A DNA stretch of 64,000 nt from Scolanthus callimorphus (taxonomy: Eukaryota > Cnidaria > Anthozoa > Actiniaria > Edwardsiidae), in the NCBI GenBank assembly GCA_033964015.1, contig JAWWUD010000093.1, positions 310,001 to 374,000 on the forward strand, given 5' to 3'. Below are positions 34,492-44,847 of this stretch, in pieces. The translations under genes were made by a program, and so were the position numbers. Each line of letters starts with the position of its first letter. The stretch's first letter is position 1. The notes beneath the pieces are model-generated. The model ran no database searches and had not been told where the DNA came from. It was given only the letters and a program-made list of their open reading frames with translations.

Positions 34492-37400
34492 ATGGCCGCT
34501 AGAGATCTCCCTCTTCCTCATGGCGCTCTCCCTGCCGTTGTTCCGGCTCCTGTGGCAGTTCCAAACCCTCCGGCAGTCGTTGCCCCAGCGCCAGTTTTGG
34601 ACGTACCGGCAAACCCGGTTCCCGCAGCAGTCGCTGCTCCAGCTCCGAATGAAGCCGAACAGGTAGAGCTTTATTCTTGAATGCCTTTATAGTATTTATT
34701 TATTGTCGCACATTCTGTCCCGGCTCTCGTCCGTCCCTGTATTCAGTATTGCCTTTACACGTTCGTCCGGGGACTTGGTTTGTGTAGCTTACGTTTACAC
34801 CTGTTCGCTCATCTCCGGTAACTATTTTTAGTCCGAATTGCGCAGAAATGCGCAGTAGTAGCTGCAAGGGTAATAGTGTGCGCAAAAGTAACTTCAAGAG
34901 GTGATAGTGTGCGCAGCAGTAGCTGCAAGGGGCAATAGTGTGCGCAGTAGTGGCTGCATGGGGTAATAGTGTGCGCAATAGTAGTTGCAAGGGTAATAGT
35001 GTGCGCAATAGTAACTACAATTGTGTGTACAATAGTAGCTGCACGGGGTAATAGTGTGCGCAGTAGTAGCTGCAAGTGGTAATAGTGTGCGCAGTAGTAG
35101 TTGCAAGGGGTAATAGTGTGCGCAGTAGTAGCTGCATGGGGTAATAGTATGCGCAGTAGTAGCTGCATGGGGTAATAGTGTGCGCAGTAGTAGCTGCACG
35201 GGGTAATAGTGTGCGCAGCGTAGCTGCATGGGATAATAGTGTGCGCAGTAGTAGCTGCAGGGCTAATAATGTGCGCAGTAGTAGCTGCCAGTGTAATAGT
35301 GTGCGCGGTAGTAGCTGCAGGGGTAAAAGTGTGCGCAGTAGTAGCTGCAAGGGTAATAGTGTGCGCAATAGTAACTACAAGGGGCAATAGTGCGCAGTAG
35401 TAGGTGCAAGGGTAAAAGTGTGTGCAGTAGTAGCTGCATGGGATAATAGTGTGCGAAGTTGTAACGGCATGGGATAATTGTGGGTACAATAGTAGCTGCA
35501 CGGGGTAATAGTGTGCGCAGTAGTAGCTGCAAGTGGTAATAGTGTGTGCAGTAGTAGCTGCATGGGCAATAGTATGCGCAGTGGTAACTGCAAGAGTTAT
35601 AGTGTGCGCAGTAGTAGTTGCAAGGGGTAATAGTGTGCGCAGTAGTAGCTGCAAGGGTAATAGTGTGCGCAGTGGTAGCTGCATGGGGTAATAGTGTGCG
35701 CAATAGTAGCTGCAAGGGTAATAGTGTGCGCAGTAGTAGTTGCAAGGGGTAATAGTGTGCGCAGTAGTAGCTGCAAGGGTAATAGTGTGCGCAGTAGTAG
35801 CTGCAAGGGGTAATAGTGTGCGCAGTAGTAGTTGCAAGGGGTCTTAGTGTGCGCAGTAGTAGCTGCAAGGGTAATAGTGTGCGCAGTAGTAGCTGCATGG
35901 GGTAATAGTATGCGCAGTAGTAGCTGCATGGGGTAATAGTGTGCGCAGTAGTAGCTGCACGGGGTAATAGTGTGCGCAGCGTAGCTGCATGGGATAATAG
36001 TGTGCGCAGTAGTAGCTGCAGGGCTAATAATGTGCGCAGTAGTAGCTGCCAGTGTAATAGTGTGCGCGGTAGTAGCTGCAGGGGTAAAAATGTGCGCAGT
36101 AGTAGCTGCAAGGGTAATAGTGTGCGCAATAGTAACTACAAGGGCAATAGTGCGCAGTAGTAGGTGCAAGGGTAAAAGTGTGTGCAGTAGTAGCTGCATG
36201 GGATAATAGTGTGCGAAGTTGTAGCTGCATGGGATAATTGTGTGTACAATAGTAGCTGCACGGGGTAATAGTGTGCGCAGTAGTAGCTGCAAGTGGTAAT
36301 AGTGTGCGCAGTAGTAGCTGCATGGGCAATAGTATGCGCAGTGGTAACTGCAAGAGTTATAGTGTGCGCAGTAGTAGTTGCAAGGGGTAATAGTGTGCGC
36401 AGTAGTAGCTGCAAGGGTAATAGTGTGCGCAGTGGTAGCTGCATGGGGTAATAGTGTGCGCAATAGTAGCTGCAGGGTAATAGTGTGCGCAGTAGTAGTT
36501 GCAAGGGGTAATAGTGTGCGCAGTAGTAGCTGCAAGGGTAATAGTGTGCGCAGTAGTAGCTGCATGGGGTAATAGTATGCGCAGTAGTAGCTGCATGGGG
36601 TAATAGTGTGCGGGGTAATAGTGTGCGCAGTAGTAGCTGCACGGGGTAATAGTGTGCGCAGCGTAGCTGCATGGGATAATAGTGTGCGCAGTAGTAGCTG
36701 CAGGGCTAATAATGTGCGCAGTAGTAGCTGCCAGTGTAATAGTGTGCGCGGTAGTAGCTGCAGGGGTAAAAGTGTGCGCAGTAGTAGCTGCAAGGGTAAT
36801 AGTGTGTGCAGTAGTAGCTGCATGGGGTAATAGTATGCACAGTAGTTGCAAGGGTAATAGTGTGCGCAATAGTAACTACAAGGGGCAATAGTGTGCGCAG
36901 TAGTAGTTGCAAGGGTAATAGTGTGCGCAATAGTAACTACAAGGGGCAATAGTGTGCGCAGTAGTAGCTGCAACGGTAATAGTGTGTGCAGTAGTAGCTG
37001 CATGGGGTAATAGTGTGCGCAGTAGTAGCTGCATGGGGTAATAGTATGCACAGTAGTAGCTGCAAGGGTAATAGTGTGCGCAATAGTAACTACAAGGGGC
37101 AATAGTGCGCAGTAGTAGCTGCAAGGGTAAAAGTGTGCGCAGTAGTAGCTGCATGGGGTAATAGTGTGCGAAGTTGTAGCTGCATGGGATAATTGTGTGT
37201 ACAATAGTAGCTGCACGGGGTAATAGTGTGCGCAGTAGTAGCTGCTAGTGGTAATAGTGTGCGCAGTAGTAGCTGCATGGGCAATAGTATGCGCAGTGGT
37301 AACTGCAAGAGTTATAGTGTGCGCAGTAGTAGCTGCAAGGGTAATAGTGTGCGCAGTAGTAGTTGCAAGGGGTAATAGTGTGTGCAGTAGTAGCTGCAAG

Positions 37401-38581
37401 GGTAATAGTGTGCGCAGTAGTAGCTGCATGGGGTAATAGTATGCGCAGTAGTAGCTGCATGGGGTAATAGTGTGCGCAGTAGTAGCTGCACGGGGTAATA
37501 GTGTGCGCAGCATAGCTGCATGGGATAATAATGTGCGCAGTAGTAGCTGCCAGTGTAATAGTGTGCGCGGTAGTAGCTGCAGGGGTAAAAGTGTGCGCAG
37601 TAGTAGCTGCAGGGGTAATGGTTTGCGCGCTCAGTAGTAGCTGCAAAGGGTAATCGTGTGCGCAGTAGTAGCTGCATGGGGTAATAGTATGCGCAGTTGT
37701 GGCTGCATAGTGTAATACTGTGGGCATTCGTAACTACAAGGGGTAATAGTGTGCACAGTAGTAGCTAATAGGGACATTAGTCTGCGCAGTATTAGCTAGA
37801 AGGGGGATCTTTGTACGCAGTGGTAGCTATTAGGGTATCTTCGTGACAGTAAGATGTCAGCGATACTCGCTACGGGAGGTGATAATATTCGTAATTGCAG
37901 ACACGAGGAATAAGAGTAGTAACTGCAATGGTTGGTTGGGTACGCAATATAGATATAGTTGTGGGTACCTATATAGCAGGCGCAACAGATAACGATGTCA
38001 GCATGTCGTAGTGTCTGCACCATAGTAATTTCTTTTTTCTTCCCCTTTTCACCCTCTTGTAGCCCGACCGGGTCAAAGTATTAGAAGACAGGGTAAAAGC
38101 CATGGAATAAGAGAGGGCATCTGAGAGCTGCACTGTCGCATTAGCTTCCTTGAGGCGTTACCTTAACAGGCATATCACAATGTTCGACCGGCTAGAGGTT
38201 ATCGAACTCTTGCAGGCTCTTGTGAGGACATCACGTTCCCAGGCCCATGAGAAAGCGGAGAAGTATTCAGCCGCCCTCGATGAAGTCACTGCTAGGCTCT
38301 CGTCTATCGAGGATGCTCAGCTCCAGCGGTTATTGGTCGGCCTTCTTGGTGACCCCATCCGCGCCAAAATGGCCAAAGAAGCTGCCTCGATTTTGAAGGG
38401 AGGGACCAAGCCTCAGCCGCTGTTGGGGCGTACCCTCAGGAGGAACAGCTCAGCCCCGTACCAATACGTGCAATGTTATAATTGTTACAAGTGGGGTCAT
38501 TATGCTAGAAGTTGCCCTCTCCGAACCCAGCAAAGGGGAAGGAATTCGGGCCGAGGACTGTGGAATGGAGCTCAGTACTAA
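34492..38581 (+). pseudogene. Two-exon gag-like gene with zinc knuckle, in-frame stop
   Basis: Exon 1 (34492-34662) starts at ATG and encodes 57 Ala/Pro-rich residues ending ...NEAEQ at a CAG-GTAGAG donor. Exon 2 (38063-38581) follows a pyrimidine-rich TTGTAG acceptor in the same phase. Joined, they would give about 229 residues. The order is a Pro/Ala-rich N-terminus, a charged helical region (DRVKVLEDRVKAME, then LEVIELLQALV), and a CCHC knuckle, CYNCYKWGHYARSC (38474-38515, C-x2-C-x4-H-x4-C), with a basic tail. TAA at 38108-38110 interrupts at residue 73. The knuckle is typical of retroelement nucleocapsid proteins that bind RNA. Everything between the exons is intron filled by a minisatellite. 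An ATG at 38180 could start a shorter protein with the knuckle. Confidence 0.6.
34850..37795. repeat. About 30 bp minisatellite, near 98 copies, with higher-order structure
   Basis: Units of the type GTAATAGTGTGCGCAGTAGT plus AGCTGCAAGG run head to tail for 2.9 kb. Unit variants recur in a fixed order: a one-off GTGCGCAGCG-TAGCTG variant sits at 35211, 35972 and 36654, with a close form at 37503, each followed by the same GGGCTAATAA or CCAGTGTAAT variants. That gives a higher-order repeat of about 0.68-0.85 kb. Since 30 is a multiple of three, long frames arise on both strands (the longest 638 codons of SYYCAHYYP type). They carry no domain and are not genes. Confidence 0.95.
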
Positions 38582-40218
38582 CTTTCCTTATCTGAACTGT
38601 ACCCTGGATAATAAAAATAATAGATAATAAAGATATAAACTAAGCAATGAGCTGGGATGTACAACCAGTCTGAATGAATTATAATTAAAGGTTCTTTGCA
38701 TTTACGAAGTTTGCGCTCGTACTTCGACCACCTTTTATACAGCATAATTGTTTGGTTAGTATATTCTTAGGCATCTATTCTCCACCCTTTATCCCTTCGG
38801 TGATCGGGGGGGCCTTAATAGCGTCCACATGGACATAGTCCAAATCCGGATCACCGAAGGGTTGGGTTCCTTGTGTTTCGTCTTGTCTCCTTGTTCGTCA
38901 CCTTGGCCTTTTCGTTCATTTCTATGCAAATTGCCCCTCATTCGCAACAAGAGTTCACCTGGCTAAACCAACGTTAAGGCCGTTGTCGTTTTTCTTCGGG
39001 ACATCTCACAAGGAGCCCAACCCTTCGTTGGTCCTTTCTCCAGAAATGGTAGTCAAGCCTTGAGAGGTTATGGTTTTCGACCCCGATCACTTCAGAGCGG
39101 GAAATATCTATCGTTACTTTCGTGTTTGGGAGAGGTTGCTTTCCAGTTATCACTGCGGTGAGGGTACTTTCTCGGCGTGATGGGATTTAAGTCGCTAGCA
39201 TTTCTTCCAACCTTTTAAAGGTCAGTTTACGAGCATAAAGCCTGATTTCAGTTCCCCTCCACCCGTAGTGCTTACGACCTCGCCCAGCCACAAGAACTCC
39301 CGAGTCTCATCGCCCAGCCACAAAAACTCCCGGGTCTCATCGGGAATTTTGTTGATATGTGGAGGGCATAGTCGACCCTCCACACTTGGTACTACCCCTC
39401 ACAGTCGAACCGCCCAAGACTAGGCTGTGCCATGACGAGCGGAATATGGACCTTTGGATTCAAGATCTCCAATTCAAGTGAGACCATGTCGGTAATCTCC
39501 CGCGTTATGTATTCCCCAGTCATGTTCAGACCCCTCGTCTTACACCTTTTTCGGGCTCGAATACAAAGGCATGTATTTCGTATTCCTCACATGTGCCTTT
39601 CTATAAGCTCGGGTTGGCTGTGTCTAATGCGATTCGATCATGGGAGTGCCGGTCTCGCTCTATACAGACCGACATGTGGACCAGTTGTTTCTACCTCCCT
39701 CTCATGTACCTTTCTATAAGCTCGGGTTGGCTGTGTCTAATGCGGTTCGATCATGGGAGTGCCGGTCTCGCTCTATATAGACCGACATGTGGACCAGTTG
39801 TTTCTACCTCCCTCTCATGTACCTTTCTATAAGCTCGGGTTGGCTGTGTCTAATGCGGTTCGATCATGGGAGTGCCGGTCTCGCTCTATACAGACCGACG
39901 TGTGGGCCAGTTGTTTATACCTCCCCCTCATGAGAGTGTCCTTCAATCATGTACGCGTGGAAGCGGCAACGTATATTATATGCCTAAATCCACACGTGTA
40001 TTATATAACAACCAAAGCTGTATTTAAGCTGCACGCGTTGCAGTTCGCATCTCAGAGATTAACACAAAAGTGAACAGTAAAGTTTATAAAGTTTAACCAA
40101 CTCTTAAAGATTAGGAATTCTGAGTGATGGGAGAGATGTGCTCTTTATTTGGTTTACGCGCACCCGTAGTGCGGACAATAGGGCTTAAGCTTGCAAACAT
40201 AGCAAATGACGTGTTACG
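38582..40218 (+). other. 3' non-coding part of the retroelement
   Basis: No reverse transcriptase or recombinase motif appears in any frame. CCTTCGGTGATC near 38793 and GATCACCGAAGG near 38849 form an inverted pair. CGCCCAGCCACAA-AACTCCC is doubled at 39291-39344. Three 113 bp tandem units follow. This region likely replaced the pol part of an autonomous parent. Confidence 0.55.
39596..39935. repeat. 113 bp tandem repeat, three copies
   Basis: The unit starts at CTATAAGCTCGGGTTGGCTG, at 39601, 39714 and 39827, exactly 113 bases apart, and includes the palindromic-looking CTCTATACAGACCGACATGT. The copies differ by only a few substitutions. Overlapping frames across it are repeat artefacts. 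Confidence 0.9.
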
Positions 40219-40617
40219 CGGCAGGAGCGATCACCTCCCATAACTTGATTCCCGTGACGGGGTAATAGGTATGCAGTGAGGATAAGATACTATTCTCACT
40301 GCATACATTATTGCCACGCCACGAAAGAATTTGAACAACAACCCAAATATGGAGTCTTTGGAGTCTGCGCGTTGTAGGCAACATGTTTGGCAGCGTGGTT
40401 TCACAATCAGTCACCCATTTCCCTGAGTTCGGTTCGCAAGAAGCTGCCGCCGGGGAGTCAGCAAAGCCGTGAAGTTCACCCACCCACCTCCCCTGGTGGT
40501 GGTCGACACCACGCCTCGCATGCTCACCGCATGCCTATTACCCGGCAGTCGCGATCACCTCCCATAACTTAATTCCCGTGACGGGGTAATAGGTATGCAG
40601 TGAGGATAAGATACTAT
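40219..40617 (+). repeat. Split direct repeats B1, A2 and B2
   Basis: B1 (40219-40288) and B2 (40543-40617) share CGATCACCTCCCATAACTT through GTGAGGATAAGATACTAT. A2 (40289-40480) matches A1 at 34249. B1 and A2 abut directly. Across that junction GGTATGCAGTGAGGA and TCTCACTGCATAC form a short inverted repeat, which could mark the recombination site. Confidence 0.85.
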
Positions 40618-41035
40618 GCATGAGTTACTATTATATCCTAGTAAGCGAGTCATTCTAAAAGTGGGTTTCCTGTGCTCGCAAGAGGACAGTGAGCTTCCTG
40701 TGACGCGACGCATTTGTCCTATCACAGGAATCCCTGAATCCAATTCTATTGCATAGGCAGATAAAAAGCACTTATCTTATCTGAGATTACATGAAACGTG
40801 TTAAGCGGTTAAGTTCATATGTATCCATGCAGTAGGTTCTGTTTGTTAAAGTTCTCATTGGTAATGGAATATCGTATAGGATAAATTGTGAACAAAAATA
40901 TCTGTAAACAGAAAGGGTTGTTAGAGATTTTATCGTATTTTATTAATAAACTGTTTCAAAATCACTTGTCCATATCTTGTCACCTTTATGCAATAGAGAG
41001 CAAACAGTTTAGGAAGCAACAAGTTAGGTCTAGTG

Positions 41036-41194
41036 TAGACTGGGTAGCAAGCGTTCCAGATAAGTTTTCAGGACGATAACCGCCCCATTTCCGCACGGCC
41101 AAAACTCGCTCGTCAAACTCCGCCGCTTTCTCCTCTGTTTATCAGCTTTCTTTTCCAAGCTGAAAACAAACGGGAACGCTTGATACGCAGGCTA
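41036..41194. mobile_element. 159 bp MITE with 9 bp target duplication
   Basis: GGTCTAGTG is present at 41027-41035 and at 41195-41203. The ends TAGACTGGGTAGCAAGCGTT and the inverse AACGCTTGATACGCAGGCTA form an imperfect inverted repeat. A 9 bp duplication fits Mutator-like non-autonomous elements. A lone end of the same family (GGGAACGCTTGCTACGCAGG) is at 42372-42391. Confidence 0.7.
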
Positions 41195-42114
41195 GGTCTA
41201 GTGCAATTCAAAGCTAGATTTTTCATGCTTATATCTTTTGCACTCTAACCGAAGTCGCGGCTGTTAGTCAAAGCTCCCCAATATTGCACTCGGCACAGGC
41301 CTTCAACCGGCCCTATATTTTGGAAATTTTGCACAGAAAATGCAGAGCCACTGCTTATTCCGATCACGCAAAAGACCAAAGAGTTAAATCTTTCCCTAAA
41401 AACAGTTTTTGGAGACTTGCTACGGCCCTGTAACTGCTAAAGTTTGAAAAGCGAAAGACCACGAACGAAAGACCAGCCAAATCACTGGATTCTGAGGCGA
41501 AGGAAAGGCCTTAAAATAGCTGAAATACTTTTAGTGTTAACGAAAAAAAACAGAAGAGAAACGATGGCGACCAGATTTCTATTATGGCGACCAAACTTCG
41601 ATCACTATTTGGCAGCAACTTTTTTTTATTTAAGCGCAAATGAGACCTCTTGAAAAAACGTTGATGTCGGGCCCTGCATTGTTAATGTCACTGAAACATC
41701 GATGTGCTTTGAAGCTTAAAGTTTTATTGTGCTAGATTGTGTAGAAGTTTTACCAATGTCCTACATCCCTATATTTGCCCTATATTCTCTCTAGATGCCC
41801 TCTATTGGCCCTATATATTTTAGGGAAAATGCCCTATATTTAGCCCTATTTTTTAGAAATGATTATTTGAAGGCCTGTGTTGACCTTCCTGGGTTTACGA
41901 TTAATGATTCTCTTTTATGCGCTCTAAAAACTCGTAGATATAGGAGGGACAGGCCTCTCTGGAGCCCATTTGAATGCGCTAACAGACATAGCTCCTTGGG
42001 TGCGCTATAATTCCTAGCTTCCCTTGGTTGCCCTAAGTCGACCGTAGCATTGTAGTTCCGCTCCCCCCTCGGATGCGCGGAGCGCTGTCGTTACATATAT
42101 ATATTCTATTGATT

Positions 42115-42660
42115 TGATGATCGATCCATTTCGAGTCTATCGATTCCATCTATCGACTTAATCGATTCAATCTATCGACTTGATCGATCGATCGATGGCA
42201 TTTATCGACTTGAAGGATCGATTCGATCGTTTCTGTTCCAGATGACCCTCGTCGCATCGTAAGGTCTCTATTGCGGACTCTCCGTAACGAGAGTTGACTA
42301 CTACTCTCAGTGTTTAAGAGGTCAGAGAAACGTTTTTGCAAGTCATCGAATCTCCCGTTTCTAAACTCCATGGGAACGCTTGCTACGCAGGCTACCCCCC
42401 CCCCCCCCCCCCCAACACTACTACTCCATTGCGCTACTCAGAAATCCTATATGGAACCTTTTCAGGGTGAATTGAATTCAATGAAAATCGATGCTAATCG
42501 ATGTTAATCGATGATGATACTATCATCGATTGCTAATCGATAAAAGATCACAAATTTGCTGTTCATCGATTAACCATCGATTCCCAATATCAATCGATTG
42601 ATTAGCATCGATTATTATCGATTAATATCGATTTTCATCGATTATCGGTTTCATCGATTA
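42115..42660. repeat. ATCGAT-rich low-complexity sequence
   Basis: Two clusters, about 42118-42240 and 42480-42660, are built of ATCGAT and short spacers (ATCGATTAAT, TAATCGATGA, ATCGATCGATCGAT). They are not a strict tandem array, and the core is self-complementary. Confidence 0.75.
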
Positions 42661-43028
42661 ATTACTCCGGGTACGGGTTGCTTCAGCCCCCTACTTTTTA
42701 GCCAATTTTCATAAGTTTTCAACGTACTACTTTGCCAAACATTGTCTGTAATGAGCTCCCTCATTGCAAAACTGTTCCGCCCACTTTAAAAGACGCCGGC
42801 AGTCACTAATTTGAATGCTGCTCTTTTATTTTGCGAACGTCGTCCCAAGGATTCTTCCCTGAGCCGTCACACTACGCCGATCACGGTCCAAGGTTTCGGG
42901 CCGTCGGCAAGAAGTCAGAAGAGTGGCGTGACTCGCAACTGTTCAGCAGATCGTACTGAACATCACTTTTGCCGTTTTAATTTTTAAAAAGGTTAAAATA
43001 GAACGTGAAAAAAGCAAATTCGAAAGTT

Positions 43029-43092
43029 ATAGCTCAGTTGGTAGGAAAGATAAATCATCTGACTTTAATGTTTCCAAGGTCAAATGCCAAAT
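43029..43092 (+). other. tRNA-like sequence (Lys-like, degenerate)
   Basis: TATAGCTCAGTTGGTAGG matches the D-arm/A-box pattern of a tRNA, CTGACTTTAATG resembles a Lys(TTT) anticodon arm, and CAAGGTCAAATGCC is a weakened B box. Stems do not pair well and there is no CCA-side acceptor match. A SINE head or tRNA pseudogene is likely. Confidence 0.35.
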
Positions 43093-43636
43093 AATTGAAA
43101 ACTGAGTGGAATTCGGGGGCTCGAATACAGCTGGTAGCGTGTTTGTAGCGTGGTATTTGACAAAATGGCGTCTGAGTTGCCAGCCTTCTTAAAATCTTTA
43201 TAGACACCGGGAGCAAATGTGAAAATGTCACTATTTCAACCCAAAGTGGCATAAGGGAAGGAAGAAAGACTCAAATGAAAGTATGTGATATAAATATCTT
43301 TATTTTCTCACATAAACCATATAAAATTACAGTTCCCACATATTTAATACACAGATTGTAAGCTTGGGCTGCCTGTGGTGTCAGCCGCCAATTTTGACAG
43401 CATAGCAACATACCAAGTCGGAGAAAGCATCCATTTCCATCGGCTGATTTAGATAATTATAGACCAATTTTTTCGATTGACTTTCGAAATGTCTGTACGT
43501 TTATTTCAATTAGTTAAAAAGGGAAATTACCTACAGGGAATCTAAGCAATAAGCGTGAGTACGAAAATCTCACCTTTTCAAGCAGCGCCACTCCGCTATT
43601 GATATTTTTCACCCAATGCAGAATTTGCAAATACAC

Positions 43637-44661
43637 ATTAGCGGATTTCAAGCCGTGAGTGCCTGGGGCGAGTCTATTAATATATCGATTATCTGTTCAA
43701 GACCAACATGGGAAGAAAGGGCATGCTCAACTATACAACATCCCAAATTGGTATTAACCAGTCAAATAGTGATCGAGAACAGCCATTCAAAAGTCCAAAA
43801 TTTTACAAGATTTATGTGAAATCCGGACACGACGTCTGGAAAACCATACAGTCCATACAAAGCTTATAAAATTCCGGCATCTTGGAATGGGCTGTATATT
43901 TACACAATCAACGCCAAACTTTAGGATTTTGTATAGTTTAAAGCGGGACTGTCACGGTACGCGCATGCTCGAGCAAAGACCGCCGATCCCATAACTATCA
44001 TTCAAAACGGGGATTCCCTGTTTAAATAAACCAATCACGGGACACTTCGTTTTCGCGGAAAGTACCCACGCCTCGCGCGACGTCGCCTCAGGGAAAACAT
44101 AATTGGAGTTCATTCGTCAGGAGGCGACATTATGGTAAGTTTTTAGGGGTTTTTAGGCAAATGAGCTGCAAAATCTTTGTCTGAGGTGAGGATACCGTAG
44201 CCCTTGAACAATTTCCATGTCTCGTGGACCCTTTTCGATATCCAGATCCTGCTTTTATTGTGTTCCCAAGCCATTTTGGCGTAAGGACGACTTCGATTAG
44301 GCCTTTCTTGTGGGCAGCCATCAGTGAAAATGACGCTCGAGTCTCATTCAATTTAAAACGACAAACAATATTGCATGGACTCCAAAATTTGGTCACGATA
44401 CTAAGGAGATCTCAGGAGAGAATACCCGTTAAGAATTAAGGGTAGATGGACCCCGAAACAACAAGATTTGAACGGATTCTACCAGCGTAATTCCTCCCTC
44501 TCACAGCCATCGTTCCGGCCTGGACCAATGTGATCAAAATTCGCACATGCGCGTACCGTGACAGTACCGCTTTAATATGCTCTTCGTCTTTATGTGGAGC
44601 TCGTTTTGATAATGGCAATATTTCGCCCCAAGGCACTCAACGGCTTGGAATCCGGCAATAG
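43637..44661. mobile_element. Foldback MITE split by a second element
   Basis: The left arm begins TTAGCGGATTTCAAGCCGTG and the right arm ends CGGCTTGGAATCCGGCAAT. Interior blocks (AAACTTTAGGATTTTGTATA and its counterpart) pair. The unbroken family member is at 60983-61282. Element 43942-44571 is inserted in its right arm. Confidence 0.6.
43942..44571. mobile_element. 630 bp MITE flanked by TTAA (piggyBac-like)
   Basis: TTAA is present at 43938-43941 and 44572-44575, while the paralog near 20545 has a single TTAA with matching flanks (ATAGTTTAATATGC). The termini AGCGGGACTGTCACGGTACG and the inverse of AGCGGTACTGTCACGGTACG differ at one base over more than 20. Precise insertion at TTAA is the hallmark of piggyBac-type transposition. 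No transposase frame; non-autonomous. Confidence 0.8.
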
Positions 44662-44847
44662 GCTAATAACATGCTTCACCGCTGACCAAACGATCGAAGG
44701 CTTTGGGGCTTATATATTTTAGATATTTTTTCCCGGTAGGTAATTTTCCTTTTTTAAGCTAAATATGGAATAAACAGACATTTCGAAGTATGCAATTAAA
44801 GAAAACACCGGAGAAAAAGAAAATTGACATTTTCAGGGGGTTCCGTG

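Larger units (their letters stand above)
34249..40617 (+). mobile_element. Tyrosine-recombinase-type retrotransposon with split direct repeats (non-autonomous)
   Basis: Four blocks are arranged A1-body-B1-A2-B2: A1 34249-34441, B1 40219-40288, A2 40289-40480, B2 40543-40617. A copies share about 190 bases starting TATTCTCACTGCATACATTA. B copies share about 70 bases containing ACGGGGTAATAGGTATGCAG. The B1/A2 junction, the left edge and the right edge all carry ACTAT. This layout is known from PAT- and Ngaro-type elements, which integrate a circle by tyrosine recombinase without a target duplication. The body has a gag-like gene only; no reverse transcriptase, RNase H or recombinase was seen, so it is non-autonomous or decayed. 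Plain LTRs are a poorer fit, because B1 precedes A2. Confidence 0.75.
40618..42670. other. Intergenic repeats, no gene
   Basis: Contains a small MULE-like MITE (41036-41194), and a block at 41660-41870 (GTCGGGCCCTGCATTGTTAA, then repeated CCCTATAT and TTGCCCTA steps) that recurs inverted at 54840-55080. It also holds a C-run at 42397-42412 and ATCGAT-rich sequence. No coding region is supported. Confidence 0.45.

Noticed and set aside
34809..37727. Very long minus-strand reading frames (up to 638 codons) over the 30 bp array
   Set aside because: Unit length is a multiple of three, so any stop-free unit gives an endless frame; the peptides are simple repeats without domains and overlap in several frames.
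34850..37795. CRISPR array
   Set aside because: Units of about 30 bp are contiguous with no unique spacers, and the sequence is eukaryotic.
34249..40480. Ordinary LTR retrotransposon bounded by the A repeats
   Set aside because: B1 lies directly before A2 and recurs after it as B2; no target duplication flanks A1 and A2; no primer-binding site or pol was seen.
43029..43092. Functional tRNA-Lys gene
   Set aside because: Stems do not pair and the B box is weak; a tRNA pseudogene or SINE head is more likely.
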